Origin: Saccharomycodes ludwigii
Taxonomy: Eukaryota; Ascomycota; Saccharomycetes; Saccharomycodales; Saccharomycodaceae
DNA length: 64,000 nt
Direction: 5' to 3'
Assembly: GCF_020623625.1 (NCBI RefSeq)
Contig: NC_060200.1
Location: 434,001 to 498,000 of the forward strand
Positions 52,218 to 62,881 of the stretch are shown piece by piece; the stretch's first letter is position 1, and each line of letters begins with the position of its first letter. The notes under the pieces are model-generated. The model saw only the letters and a program-made list of their open reading frames with translations, was not told the DNA's origin and made no database searches. The position numbers and the translations under genes were made by a program.

Positions 52218-55200
52218 ATGAACCTTCATAACATTGAAGAGCTTAACCAGAAGCAACAGAACCAGTATAGTAATAATAATAATAATGATAATAATAATAA
52301 TAATCTTTGCTATCCTTCTTCTACTGCAATAAAGAGTAAAAATAATAATGATATCGAGAATAATATAAAAGTTTTTGTGAGATGCAGATCTCGAAACCAA
52401 AGGGAAATAGATGAACAAAGTAATGTAGTAATTTCGACTTTTTCCTCATCTCCGGGTCCTAGCATTGGTAATAATACTATTAACACCAATAGCACTACTA
52501 GTACAGAACTAGTATTACAACAATCCAGAAACCTACAAAAAAAATTTCACTTTGACAAAGTATTTGGAGCTGAAAGTGACCAAGAAAAAGTTTATCAAGA
52601 TATTGCACAAAGTTATATAGATGAAATGTTGCAAGGCTACAACTGTACTGTTTTTGCATACGGACAAACAGGAACTGGGAAAACTTATACGATGACTGGC
52701 GACATTACAAATTATTATTTAAATAGTACCACCGACGAAATAGTTTTAAGTGAACATTCTGGCATTATTCCGAGAATATTAGTAGATCTATTTAAAAATT
52801 TAAATAAAAAATGTGACATAAATAACAACAATAAGGAGTATTCTGTTAAAATCTCTTTTTTAGAATTGTACAATGAAAAATTAAAAGATTTATTGGCGGA
52901 TGAGTATTCTGAAGACAAAGAGGTAAAAATATACGATAATATTAAAAGCAGTAATGGTACTACAACTTCTAAGTCTACTAGCAATACCCAAAATACAGGA
53001 AGTATGTTAGCGCGTCGTTCTTCTTCATTTTACAGAAATTCAAACAATTATTTGTCAAAAAGATCATTTTCAAGCTTTAATCAAGGTTTTACAAAAAATT
53101 CGGATAATAATATTGCTTGCAATAACAACTTCAGGTCTTTGTCCGCCTCTTCATCTTCATCGTCATTATCAATTTCCAGTGAAAACACTTTAAAAACAAA
53201 TAATAGCAATAATAATAGCAACGGTAATGCCAACAATGGCAATGGCAATGAGAAGCGGGAAAGTAACCGTATTTTGAGCGATAGAATATCGCATAATTTC
53301 ATGAGAGGAACACAAAGCCAACCATTGTACGAAGTAGATACAAATGTTAATAACAGAAAAAAAACTCTGTTGAATTCAACGAAAACAAAATACCAAAAGG
53401 GCCTTGTATCCTCCACTACAAGTGGTTCTAGTATTATAAATCCAACGAATTCACGTAACTCTATACTATTAAAGGGTGTTCAAGAGTTTTTTATTACCTC
53501 TGCCCTAGATGGACTAAAGTATTTAGAAGAGGGTTCTTTGAAAAGACAAGTTGCTGCCACAAAATGCAATGATTTATCATCAAGATCACATACTATCTTT
53601 ACCATAACAACACACGTAACAACAACAGACCCTTTATCGGGCGATGAATACGTAAATGTGGGTAAATTGAATTTAGTAGATCTAGCGGGAAGTGAGAATA
53701 TTAACAGATCTGGCGCAGAAAATAAAAGGGCGCAAGAGGCTGGTGTTATAAATAAATCTCTATTAACTTTAGGTAGAGTAATCAACGCCTTAGTAGACCA
53801 TTCAGCACATATACCGTATAGGGAATCTAAACTAACCAGATTACTACAGGATTCATTAGGCGGGAAAACTAAAACGTGTATCATAGCGACTGTATCACCC
53901 GCAAAGGTGTCTATGGACGAAACAATAAGCACTTTGGAATATGCTACAAGAGCAAAGTCCATCAAGAACACGCCACAAATAAATCAGTCAATGGTCAAGC
54001 AAAGTTGTATTAATGAGTATGTTAAAATAATTGAAAATTTAAGATCTGAGTTGAGGGCAGCTAGAAAAAAAGAAGGTGTATATATTCCAACTGATACGTG
54101 GGAGCAATTACAGAATCAACAAGAAAGTAATACAACTTTAATAAGCGAGCAAAAAATAAAGATAGATTTATTAGAAAACCAACTGAAAAGACTCAAGAAA
54201 AATTTTTTGGAACAATGCAATTTTGTAAAGGATAAAGAAAACAAACTAACGGAAATTACCGGTATATATCAGCAAACACATTTTGAAAAGGTTCGAATGG
54301 AAAATGAATTGGTAGAAATTAATGAGAATCTGCAAATATTTTTAGATAAAAGTTCGATAATAAATGAAGAAAACTTGCGAAAATTCAAGCAACTATTTAA
54401 TAAATATCAATCGTTAATCAATATCTATGAATCCAATCAAAAGGTAACTACTCAAACTGGCGAACAAATATTATATAGTGTGGAAGACTTGCAAAAAGTT
54501 ATAAGCCATCTGAACAATTATAATACTAGGTTTAAAAGAGTTTTGAAATCCGTTTCTAATGAATTGGCATTGAAATATAAAAGTTTGATTGAGGGAAGTG
54601 GCAAAGGCGTAATGCTTAACTCGATAAATGCATTTAAAGGCAAATTTGAAGAGATTTATAACGGATCCTTTCATAAATTAACACGCGAATTTGACGCTAT
54701 TATTCAAGCTTTTCAAAACGAATTTATGGATACAATTTCTACAACATTTCAGAAATGGTGGGATAGTGACATTGCTCAACTTTTAAAAAATAGATTGGTC
54801 AGTAATTTGGAACTCTTGGTGATGGATGCTAAAAAAGAGTTATTGAATAATTTAGATGTTATTCAGGGACAAATTTTTGAAAAAGTCAATAACTATCAGT
54901 GCCAATTACTGGATGAAATAAACATAAAAGCTTTGGATTCGAATTCTATGTTTGTTTCAACTTGTGACGATTTGCATCATGATGCAATAAGTAATTTAAG
55001 AGAGGTAAACTTTAAAAATTTAAAACTATATCAAGAAAACATTGAAGCAATGTTTACGAAAATGACCAAGTTTATTTCTCAAACGGAAAACCAAATAATT
55101 CACGAGTTAAATGTCCGAAATGAGGAAACAATGGGAACTGCAATTAAGGTTTTTGACGATTACCACTCCAAATCTATGAAAACGAATGAGCAAAAAAATC

Positions 55201-56078
55201 ATGATGTTTCTAATAGCATACAATCACTAAAACACCACACTAGTAATCCAGGCAATAATTCTCAATTGGAAGTTTCATTGAAAGAAATATGGACAGATGA
55301 TAAACTGAAAATCAACAAAATGTTTCCCTCTTCGGAATTTTTTAACGAAAATTGGACAGCTGTTAATAATTTAATCAAAAATAGTAAGAGCCAAGAATTA
55401 TTGAACAGCAGAATTGCTCCTATATTTAATAGCAATATTGTTACTTTTATGAATAATTTTCAAGAAAAATTAGGTATACTGAAACAAGAGTTTAATAATT
55501 ACATTGGTTTGGAAAATAGTACAACAAATAAAATCAAAAATGGAATTTTAGAATTTGAAAAATGTTTAACTAATATGGATCAATATATTACGAATGAATA
55601 TAATAACAATATTAGTCAAGTCCATATAACACAAGATGAAATATTAATTGAACAAACTGCTCAAGTTATGAATGTCGTGGGAAAATTAAATGGGTTGAAA
55701 CGTAGATTAAATGACATGGAGGATTGTAAAGTCCTGGAAAAAAAAGTTGATGATTTACAGAAAGATTTTGTTTTTGAACCATTGCCATCTTGGTCAGTGA
55801 AATTGCAGCAAATAAATGATTCTATCGAAAAAGAAGAAATTCCTATTGCCGAAAAGAGTAAAAATTTAACACCATCACAATCAACCTGTGAGTCTGTAGA
55901 AATTTTCAAACTAAAAAACAATGTTACACCTAATGGTGAAAATATTAGTAAAAACGATCAAATTTTTTGTCCTCTATCAGCTACTCCAATTCCAATACCT
56001 GATCAGCCTTTGCCTAAGATGAACTTTATAAACAATTCTAATGTTAAAAGAAGAAAAGTTTCAAACGATAAACAATGA
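52218..56078 (+). CDS. KIP1: Kinesin-5 (BimC) mitotic motor, Kip1/Cin8 ancestor
   Basis: 1286 residues. The motor domain spans about residues 49-585: start IKVFVRCRSRN, P-loop GQTGTGKT (149-156), switch I NDLSSRSH (451-458), switch II DLAGSE (488-493), then NKSLLTLGRVINAL, PYRESKLTRLLQDSLGG and LEYATRAKSIKN. A low-complexity insertion of about 170 residues (~242-415) sits between KDLLADEYSEDKE and the LLKGVQEFF strand, the place of loop 8. A large loop-8 insert is known for Cin8. A neck and long helical stalk follow, as expected of a bipolar homotetramer that crosslinks and slides antiparallel spindle microtubules. The C-terminus has a basic NVKRRKVSNDK segment that could act as a nuclear signal. 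Position matches KIP1. Confidence 0.95.
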   Translation: MNLHNIEELNQKQQNQYSNNNNNDNNNNNLCYPSSTAIKSKNNNDIENNIKVFVRCRSRNQREIDEQSNVVISTFSSSPGPSIGNNTINTNSTTSTELVLQQSRNLQKKFHFDKVFGAESDQEKVYQDIAQSYIDEMLQGYNCTVFAYGQTGTGKTYTMTGDITNYYLNSTTDEIVLSEHSGIIPRILVDLFKNLNKKCDINNNNKEYSVKISFLELYNEKLKDLLADEYSEDKEVKIYDNIKSSNGTTTSKSTSNTQNTGSMLARRSSSFYRNSNNYLSKRSFSSFNQGFTKNSDNNIACNNNFRSLSASSSSSSLSISSENTLKTNNSNNNSNGNANNGNGNEKRESNRILSDRISHNFMRGTQSQPLYEVDTNVNNRKKTLLNSTKTKYQKGLVSSTTSGSSIINPTNSRNSILLKGVQEFFITSALDGLKYLEEGSLKRQVAATKCNDLSSRSHTIFTITTHVTTTDPLSGDEYVNVGKLNLVDLAGSENINRSGAENKRAQEAGVINKSLLTLGRVINALVDHSAHIPYRESKLTRLLQDSLGGKTKTCIIATVSPAKVSMDETISTLEYATRAKSIKNTPQINQSMVKQSCINEYVKIIENLRSELRAARKKEGVYIPTDTWEQLQNQQESNTTLISEQKIKIDLLENQLKRLKKNFLEQCNFVKDKENKLTEITGIYQQTHFEKVRMENELVEINENLQIFLDKSSIINEENLRKFKQLFNKYQSLINIYESNQKVTTQTGEQILYSVEDLQKVISHLNNYNTRFKRVLKSVSNELALKYKSLIEGSGKGVMLNSINAFKGKFEEIYNGSFHKLTREFDAIIQAFQNEFMDTISTTFQKWWDSDIAQLLKNRLVSNLELLVMDAKKELLNNLDVIQGQIFEKVNNYQCQLLDEINIKALDSNSMFVSTCDDLHHDAISNLREVNFKNLKLYQENIEAMFTKMTKFISQTENQIIHELNVRNEETMGTAIKVFDDYHSKSMKTNEQKNHDVSNSIQSLKHHTSNPGNNSQLEVSLKEIWTDDKLKINKMFPSSEFFNENWTAVNNLIKNSKSQELLNSRIAPIFNSNIVTFMNNFQEKLGILKQEFNNYIGLENSTTNKIKNGILEFEKCLTNMDQYITNEYNNNISQVHITQDEILIEQTAQVMNVVGKLNGLKRRLNDMEDCKVLEKKVDDLQKDFVFEPLPSWSVKLQQINDSIEKEEIPIAEKSKNLTPSQSTCESVEIFKLKNNVTPNGENISKNDQIFCPLSATPIPIPDQPLPKMNFINNSNVKRRKVSNDKQ

Positions 56079-56409
56079 TTGAGTTCGATATATTATGTAT
56101 TATTAATACTTTTAATGGCTTTTTTTTTTTTTTTTTTTTTTTTTTTTGTTTGTTTAAGAAAGCTTGGAGAACGATAAAACAAAGTCTTAATATATTCAAG
56201 ACATAAAAGAAAGAAAAAAAAAAAAAAAAAAAAAAGGCTTCTCGTTCTGCATAATGTATTATGAAACAAATCTAACTTAGAATATCACATTCAAAATATC
56301 AAAAATCATTATATTTATGCTCCGTTTTCACAGTATTACATAGCAAAAAAAAAAAAAAAAAATTTTATTAGCAAAAAAAAAAAAAAAAAAAAAAAATATA
56401 AAGGCAATA
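56079..56409. other. Convergent spacer between kinesin-5 and SKT5
   Basis: 331 bases, both 3' ends. T-tract 56119-56147, A-tracts 56215-56234, 56345-56361 and 56374-56396. Nothing else seen. Confidence 0.7.
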
Positions 56410-58630
56410 TCACATGATAAGACAATCATTTTTTTCTTTTCGGGTGTTCAGTTCCTTAGTTAATTTATTATTCTTGAAATTATTTTTAAAACTTTTCATC
56501 AGTTTAAATGAAGATTTGGGTGATTTTCCTAAACTATCACTACTTGAAGAATTTGAAGGCAGTGGTGGGGTGATTGCAGTAGTATTAGTGCCCACAGTCT
56601 GGTTATTCCCACTCATTTGATCAGAACTAGAATTGCTATTAGTTTGTGCTAGGTTGACTTCCGGTAAAGGTGTATTTAGTGTTTTCTCATTTATGTAATT
56701 ATTGTTTGTGTCAACGGTATAAACAAAATTTGGTTCTGAACCTATTTTTTCGAAACTGTCTGTGTTACTAGTATTTCCAGCATCATAAATAGTGTTAGTG
56801 ATGGAATAATGAAAAGCATTCTGATTACTATCACTACTGTTTTTGTCATTTCGAGTATTGGTAATATTAACTTTTGCAAAACTGTTTGTTTGAGGGTTTA
56901 GAGAGTTTATGTTATTAACACTAGCGATAATAGTTTCATCTCTTGGTATATCATACTCATTATCATATGATAATTTTTGATCAGCAGTATTATATGAACC
57001 TGAACTAGCACTTGTGCTTGAGGATGAAGGAGGCTGATGGTTGTTAATGTGAGGATTTTTATCAGTATTATTAGTGATCCTAAGTTCTTTTTCGCTTGAT
57101 GTAAGCTCAGTGGATATTCCATCATTATTGTGTTCGTCATCGGACGTATCATTTTTGTCTATAATATCAATAACGGTTTTGTCTTGATGCTTTTCAATAG
57201 ATGTTTCACAATTATTATTCTCGCTATCCTGGTCAGTGATATAATTATACGTGTTCCCACCAACAATTTTAGAATTTCTGCTTAACAAATTACTTAATTT
57301 AATGGAAAACTTTTCAGTAGATGCAAATACTTGATTTTCAGTTTTTTTTAATTTTTTTAAAGCTCTAGGGTCTTTATTTTTAGCTGCTCTTTCATACCAT
57401 TTAAAAGCATCGGTTAGATCCTTCAAAGTACCAATCCCCTTTTCATAAAAATATCCTAGAGAATATTGCGCCTTAGGATAACCCATTTTAGCAGCTTTCA
57501 AAGCCCATGAAAACGCTTCATGCTCATCCCTTTCCAAAGCAGGTTCCGCGCCTATTAAATACCATGCACATAATGATAGTTGGGCCTCGGGATCGTCTTG
57601 AAGAGCAGCAGTAGTGTAATAGTGAACGCTTAAGATGCTGTTGGGTTCGACAACACTATTGCCATTTTCATAAATTTTGCCCAATTCTGTGCAACTTTTA
57701 GTATGACCTAAAGAGCTTGCTAAAATGTATAAATCTATTGCGTACTTTTCATCGGGTATTATTAAATCTAGAAACCCATTTTCATGGATTTTGGCTAACT
57801 CATATGGAGCAGCACAAATTAACGGATTGGCTCTGCCAACTGCTCTTGTTAACCATTTAATCCCATTTTGCTTGGTATTAATATCATTGGGTAATCCCAT
57901 TTTTCCATAAAAAGAGTATAGTCCTAATTTAAACATTGCTGATGGATGATTTCTACTTGCAGCGAATTTTAAAAATTCAATAGATTTGTGCGAATCTCTA
58001 TTTGTTCCTAAACCTTCTTCGTAACAATGTGCGGTTCTATATGCACTTTCAATATGACCGTGTTTAGCAGCTGCCTGAAACAAGGCAAACGCCTCTTTAT
58101 TATTAATTTTGCCCAAACATCCTGAAGAATATGAGTCTGCTAGTAAGTATTGTGCGTTAATATAACCCTTGAGCGATAGCTTTTTTAAATAATGAGTTGC
58201 TTCCTTTAAAAATTGTTCTTTTAAACTAAAAATATTGTCAATACCATTAGCTGTGACAGTATTACTGTGTGAATTTGTGTAATTTATAGCTATGTCTTCA
58301 AAATTAGAGAGTGAAGATGTATTAGTTGAAAGTGTCGACGATTTTTGTGATATTAAAGAAGATAGCAATAAATTTGAGTTACTTTTTGTTTTACTACTAG
58401 TATTTATATCACTAAAGTCAGATTCACTTGATGAATTACGATTCATATTGTTGATATTGCCATTACTACTACTTTTTATCATATCATCATCTTTATATTT
58501 AATCTTGAAAGAATCAACAATCCTGATATCTTGTTTTTGTGCTTCTTTTTCATTTACTTGTTCTGTATCATTTTCAGTCTCACCAAAGTCTTTATTAGTC
58601 TCATCAGAGTTATTGTTATTGTTATTATCA

Positions 58631-58682
<52 letters not shown>

Positions 58683-59640
58683 TATTATTATTACTAGTAT
58701 TACTAGTATTATTATTATTACTACTGTTATTGTTATCAGTTTTAATGCTTAAACCTGTTTGTAACATATATTGAGCATATTCAAATAATAAATTAGGATC
58801 CTTGGATTTTTTAACATTTTCCTTATACAGCATAATTGTTTTCAACCTAGGTACCAAATTACACTTATTGTCACCTAAATAATGATTTATAATTTTATGA
58901 TTTAAATCAGCGATAGATTCATTTGTGTATGTTAAATATTGATCCTTATTCTTTGATTTCATCAAATATAAATGTGATAAATCTAATACAGATTCTGTAC
59001 TCGTCTTAGTATTAATCACATCATTATTGTTAGTGGCACTAATTTTGTCAGCAACAGTTGGAATACTATCAAAGGCTGTTGTTTTATCATTTGAAGTATC
59101 AGTGTGACTGGTCTCCTGAGATATACGGTTTAAAGTTTGAAATATATTGCTAACGTCTCCAGTATTATCTTCAAAATAAGTGTCAGATTTTGCCTTAAAA
59201 GGTGCGGAAGGAAAACTATTATTGGTAGCTAATTTTTGGGATATTTTGATATCCTTTGTAGAAGAAAACAAAGGGGTATCATTTTTTTTGACCCCGGCAG
59301 TGTTATCAAAGTCTAATAGAGAATTAAATGATGAATTAGAATCAGTTAAACTAACTATGTCTATAGGATCAAGTGAAGTATTAATTGATAAAGGTTCATT
59401 AACTATCCTTTCCCCTCTAAGTGAATTAGAGGGAGATGATTTTCCGTTGTTGGTAGTATCTTTTTCACAGGTACTCGATGTATCAATATATTCAGTGTAA
59501 GAACCCTCACCATTATCAGTGTTCATATTTTCAATTAGTGAATCAGAATCCAGAATGATAACTTCTTTTTCATCATTTTTAATTTGTTCCCGATTGTCTA
59601 GTTTTTCAATAGGATTATGTGTAGGCAACGTTGATAACAT
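56410..59640 (-). CDS. SKT5: Skt5/Chs4-like activator of chitin synthase III
   Basis: 1076 residues, against ~700 in S. cerevisiae Skt5; the excess is Asn/Ser-rich, including a pure Asn run encoded by a TTA-type repeat at 58608-58690. Sel1-type (TPR-like) repeats fill about residues 480-755, with segments such as NAQYLLADSYSSGCLG, ESAYRTAHCYEEGLGT and PKAQYSLGYFYEKGIG. The C-terminus is Cys-Leu-Ile-Met, a CaaX box, as expected because Skt5 is farnesylated. Skt5 activates Chs3 and ties it to the septin ring through Bni4 for the chitin ring at the bud neck. SKT5 and its paralogue SHC1 are duplicates in S. cerevisiae; this should be their single ancestor. Confidence 0.95.
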
Positions 59641-59919
59641 AGTATTACGTATATAGATGGATAGTTATATTTTCTCTTTTTTTTTGTATGTGATGTGATA
59701 AAAAGTTCTATCTTTAGTTATAATTTTTTCTGCTATTTGTTTTAATAATATAAGAAACAATTTTTTTTAATAATTTTATTAAATAATATTAAAAGCAATA
59801 GAACATTTAACAGGGTACAAAAGTGGAAAAGAGGTACAAATGCATATAGTAAAAGTAGCAAAATGATAATTTGTTTATGTGTTTGCCGAATCTGGAAATG
59901 TAATTAGAAAGAGGAATGC

Positions 59920-59954
<35 letters not shown>

Positions 59955-60141
59955 ATTATATTATAAAACCCAACCACCCAATATAAATATTTATCTTTTT
60001 GTGTGCAACGATTACAAAAAAAAAATATACAAGTCCAACAGAAACAAAAAAAAAAAAGAAAAAAATTATTAGAGATAAACGTAGTATAATTGTCGCTGGG
60101 TATTATATTACAATTATTTTATACGATACAATATATTCTTA
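59641..60141. other. Spacer between SKT5 (5') and RAD51 (3')
   Basis: 501 bases; T-tract 59922-59950, A-rich runs near 60016-60066. No gene or clear control element. Confidence 0.6.
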
Positions 60142-61254
60142 TTAGTCTTGTTCCTCTTCACCCTCTTCTCTTGGATCACCAATTCCATCTTCATAGATAG
60201 CAAATACACATTCCGCTTCAGGCAAACAGGGGGAATCAGCAACACGACAAATTCTTTGGCATCCTTTCCCCTTTTTAAACGCTAATCTAGTTGTTGAGCT
60301 GTGTGCCATTATATTACCTCCAACCGGTTTTTTTGGGTCAGGATTGAACATACCACTCATCCCGTCAACCTGAGCAACAACCTGGTTAGTTATAACCACA
60401 GCAACACCAAATTGATCAGCTAATCTTTGTAAAGCCCTCATGAATTTGGCTAAATGCATTTGCCTAGCACTTAGTTCGCCTCTACCTGAAAAATCTGTTC
60501 TATATAAAGCCATTATGGAATCGACTATAATTAAACTAAATCTGCTCTCACTCATCATTTGGGAAGCAGCCCCTAACAATTTTAATTGATGATCTGCGTT
60601 GTAGGCTCTAGCATAAGCAACGTTATTTAAAGCATCTTCTGGATCTAGACCAAATCTGTTAGCAATAGATATCAATCTAATTGGTCTAAATGTTCCCTCT
60701 GTATCTATATATAAACACTTGCCCTCACCGCCACCCATATCAAGAGGTAATTGACAGGTTACAGCCAGGGTATGACATAATTGAGACTTACCGGTCCTAA
60801 ACTCACCATACAACTCGGTGATGCTTCCTGTTTCAACACCGCCGCCTAGCAAAGTATCAAAATTCTTGGAACCAGTAGTTAAACAAATCATTTCTGTTCT
60901 TCGCATATGGAAATCAGCAGCAGTTACAAAGCCCATGGGTACTAATTTAGAGGCTTCCATAAGTAATTTATCAGCCTTGGCTTCACTAATCCCTCTAATT
61001 TCAATTAAATCTTTTTTTGGAGCATATGCCACTGCTTCTACTGTAAATAATCCATTATCTCTTAATTTATTAAGATCAGACGAAGTGATACCGTTGACTT
61101 GTAGCTGCTCTAAGGGAACAAAGGAACCCATGCCTTCCCCATCATTTTCTTCTTCGGCAACCTGTGGATCAGTATTTTCGTTGTTAATATTCTGAGATAG
61201 CTGCTGCTGAGATGGTAAATCAGCTGAAGGTTGTGCTGCAAGTTGAGAAGACAT
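60142..61254 (-). CDS. RAD51: Rad51 recombinase
   Basis: 370 residues, against 400 in S. cerevisiae; the shorter part is the variable N-terminus. Order: acidic N-terminal segment, helix-hairpin-helix DNA-binding domain (about residues 50-105, [13 protein letters not shown]), then the RecA-type ATPase with Walker A GEFRTGKS (150-157) and Walker B LIIVD (241-245). [40 protein letters not shown] and [11 protein letters not shown] are all typical, and the acidic end is also normal. Rad51 forms filaments on single-stranded DNA and drives strand exchange in repair and meiosis. RAD51 (YER095W) belongs to the sister block of SKT5 in S. cerevisiae. Confidence 0.98.
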   Translation of the reverse strand: MSSQLAAQPSADLPSQQQLSQNINNENTDPQVAEEENDGEGMGSFVPLEQLQVNGITSSDLNKLRDNGLFTVEAVAYAPKKDLIEIRGISEAKADKLLMEASKLVPMGFVTAADFHMRRTEMICLTTGSKNFDTLLGGGVETGSITELYGEFRTGKSQLCHTLAVTCQLPLDMGGGEGKCLYIDTEGTFRPIRLISIANRFGLDPEDALNNVAYARAYNADHQLKLLGAASQMMSESRFSLIIVDSIMALYRTDFSGRGELSARQMHLAKFMRALQRLADQFGVAVVITNQVVAQVDGMSGMFNPDPKKPVGGNIMAHSSTTRLAFKKGKGCQRICRVADSPCLPEAECVFAIYEDGIGDPREEGEEEQD

Positions 61255-61484
61255 AGTTTGATATATCTTAGAAAAATCTCTTTTATTTTCTTTTTCTTTC
61301 TTTTTTCTACCTTTTTTAATATAGTTTAAAATTTTAATGAATTATCAACTAAAAAAAGAAAAAGAAAAAGAAAAAGAAAGATCACTTTTTTGTTTGTTTT
61401 TGCCATCCAAAAATAAATTATGGTTTACGTGTTATTTAGCTTATAAACACACGCAGCACTCTTGACTAGAAACGAGATCACCTC

Positions 61485-61490
61485 ACGCGT
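61485..61490. promoter_or_regulatory. MluI cell-cycle box (ACGCGT) for RAD51
   Basis: A perfect ACGCGT about 230 bases upstream of the RAD51 start. MCB elements bind MBF (Mbp1-Swi6) and give G1/S expression; S. cerevisiae RAD51 is known to be regulated this way. Confidence 0.65.
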
Positions 61491-61536
61491 TTTTAACATA
61501 ATGTAGTACGTATTATAATCTACAGTTTTGTTTTAC

Positions 61537-61542
61537 CACGTG
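61537..61542. promoter_or_regulatory. CACGTG E-box between RAD51 and YEL1
   Basis: CACGTGA within ACCACGTGACTT, 270 bases before YEL1 and 283 before RAD51. Likely a Cbf1-type site by consensus only. Confidence 0.4.
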
Positions 61543-61807
61543 ACTTGTTTTATATTTTGTTTTGAACGGTTAAAAAATAAAAAAAAAAAAATGATAATTG
61601 CAATGGGCTTTTATTTATTTATTCTTCAATATTCCATCTCTTTTGTTATTTCCAGTCACATTTTTACAAAGATCTTTCCTCATACAACCTCAACAAACTT
61701 GTTTGTATTAATAATATCCTACATATTATAAAAAGAGAAAGAAACAGAGGCAAAATAAATTAAATTAAATCAAAGTAAAGTAAATTGAATAGCCTTTACA
61801 CAATATA

Positions 61808-62881
61808 ATGGATCCTATACACGAATTGGAGAGTATTGCCACCAGATTCACTGATGATGATGTTAGTTTGTACGACGCAGCATCCACGTTACAAGATATG
61901 AATCATATTGTTCTAACAGATAGCAATGGTGTTTTAAGTAATTATGAAGTTATAGTTCCATCTAATAGTAGCAACAGCATAATTAATAAAATTAAAAACA
62001 TAAAAACCGAAAATCGGGTGGAACAAAAAGATAATGCTACTTCAAAAACAACCTCAGCTGACTCTAATAACAATACTAATGAGAGAGAAGAGGCTGATAT
62101 ATCAGAAAATGAAGATGAAAAAACCCCCACTTTCCCCCCCAGTGATCTAATTGTTAATACCCCACCATTATCATTTGGTAATACAATTAACGAGGAAAAT
62201 TGCGTAGATAACAGTGTTACTTCTGTCCCCCATGATACACCAAGTAGAAATTCAGAGGCTGAACAGACAAAAAAGGAAATTGAACTTGCCAAAAATATCG
62301 CTATAGATATCTTAAATTGTAATTTCGATAAAATTCCATATACCCAATATTCAAATTATATAGGAAATAAGAAGCATAAAGATGTTTGCTATCAGTTTCT
62401 TAATTTATTATCACCGTTACCAGTAAGTTTATTGGATACATTAATCAAACTATCCCTGAGTATATATTTTATTGCAGAGGCTACTTGCATTGATTCTATT
62501 TTGGAAGTTACCTCCCATGTTTGGGTAGCGAATCACCTACAAGATGACATTTCCTCAAAAAAATATAAAAACAACTTCAAGTTAATTCACATTATATTAT
62601 TTTCGTTGTTGATTTTGAATTCTGATCTACATAATGAAAACTCTAATAGCTGCAAATTTAAAATTTCTGAATTTGTAGAAAATACAGTACATGCTTTGTC
62701 CAAGGAGGATCCGTCAATTACAACAAAAGATTTTGAAGAAGAATTAACTGAATATTACTATATAATACAACGGAGAAAGTTACCCTTGTACAAGCCTATG
62801 AGTAACACCAGTAATATCCGTAATAACTTCAAAATTAAGCGTAATGTTACCTCCACCAGGAAAAAAAAAACAGAATGTTAA
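61808..62881 (+). CDS. YEL1: YEL1, 5' part: Sec7-domain Arf exchange factor
   Basis: 357 codons to the first stop. After an acidic, Asn-rich N-terminus, a Sec7 domain occupies about residues 154-328. YFIAEATCID contains the catalytic glutamic finger (Glu224, corresponding to the GEAQ of other Sec7 proteins), and FSLLILNSDLHN is the second diagnostic motif. Yel1 activates Arf3 at the bud plasma membrane and in S. cerevisiae has a PH-like region after Sec7. Here the frame ends at a run of ten A (62861-62870) with a few unrelated residues, while the neighbouring frame carries on without a stop to the window end. The gene next to SKT5 in S. cerevisiae is YEL1, supporting the name. Confidence 0.85.
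   Translation: MDPIHELESIATRFTDDDVSLYDAASTLQDMNHIVLTDSNGVLSNYEVIVPSNSSNSIINKIKNIKTENRVEQKDNATSKTTSADSNNNTNEREEADISENEDEKTPTFPPSDLIVNTPPLSFGNTINEENCVDNSVTSVPHDTPSRNSEAEQTKKEIELAKNIAIDILNCNFDKIPYTQYSNYIGNKKHKDVCYQFLNLLSPLPVSLLDTLIKLSLSIYFIAEATCIDSILEVTSHVWVANHLQDDISSKKYKNNFKLIHIILFSLLILNSDLHNENSNSCKFKISEFVENTVHALSKEDPSITTKDFEEELTEYYYIIQRRKLPLYKPMSNTSNIRNNFKIKRNVTSTRKKKTEC

Larger units (their letters stand above)
61255..61807. other. Divergent promoter region of RAD51 and YEL1
   Basis: 553 bases. It holds an MluI cell-cycle box and a CACGTG element (annotated separately), GAAAAA-type repeats near 61353-61379, and A-rich leader DNA before the YEL1 ATG. No gene. Confidence 0.65.
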
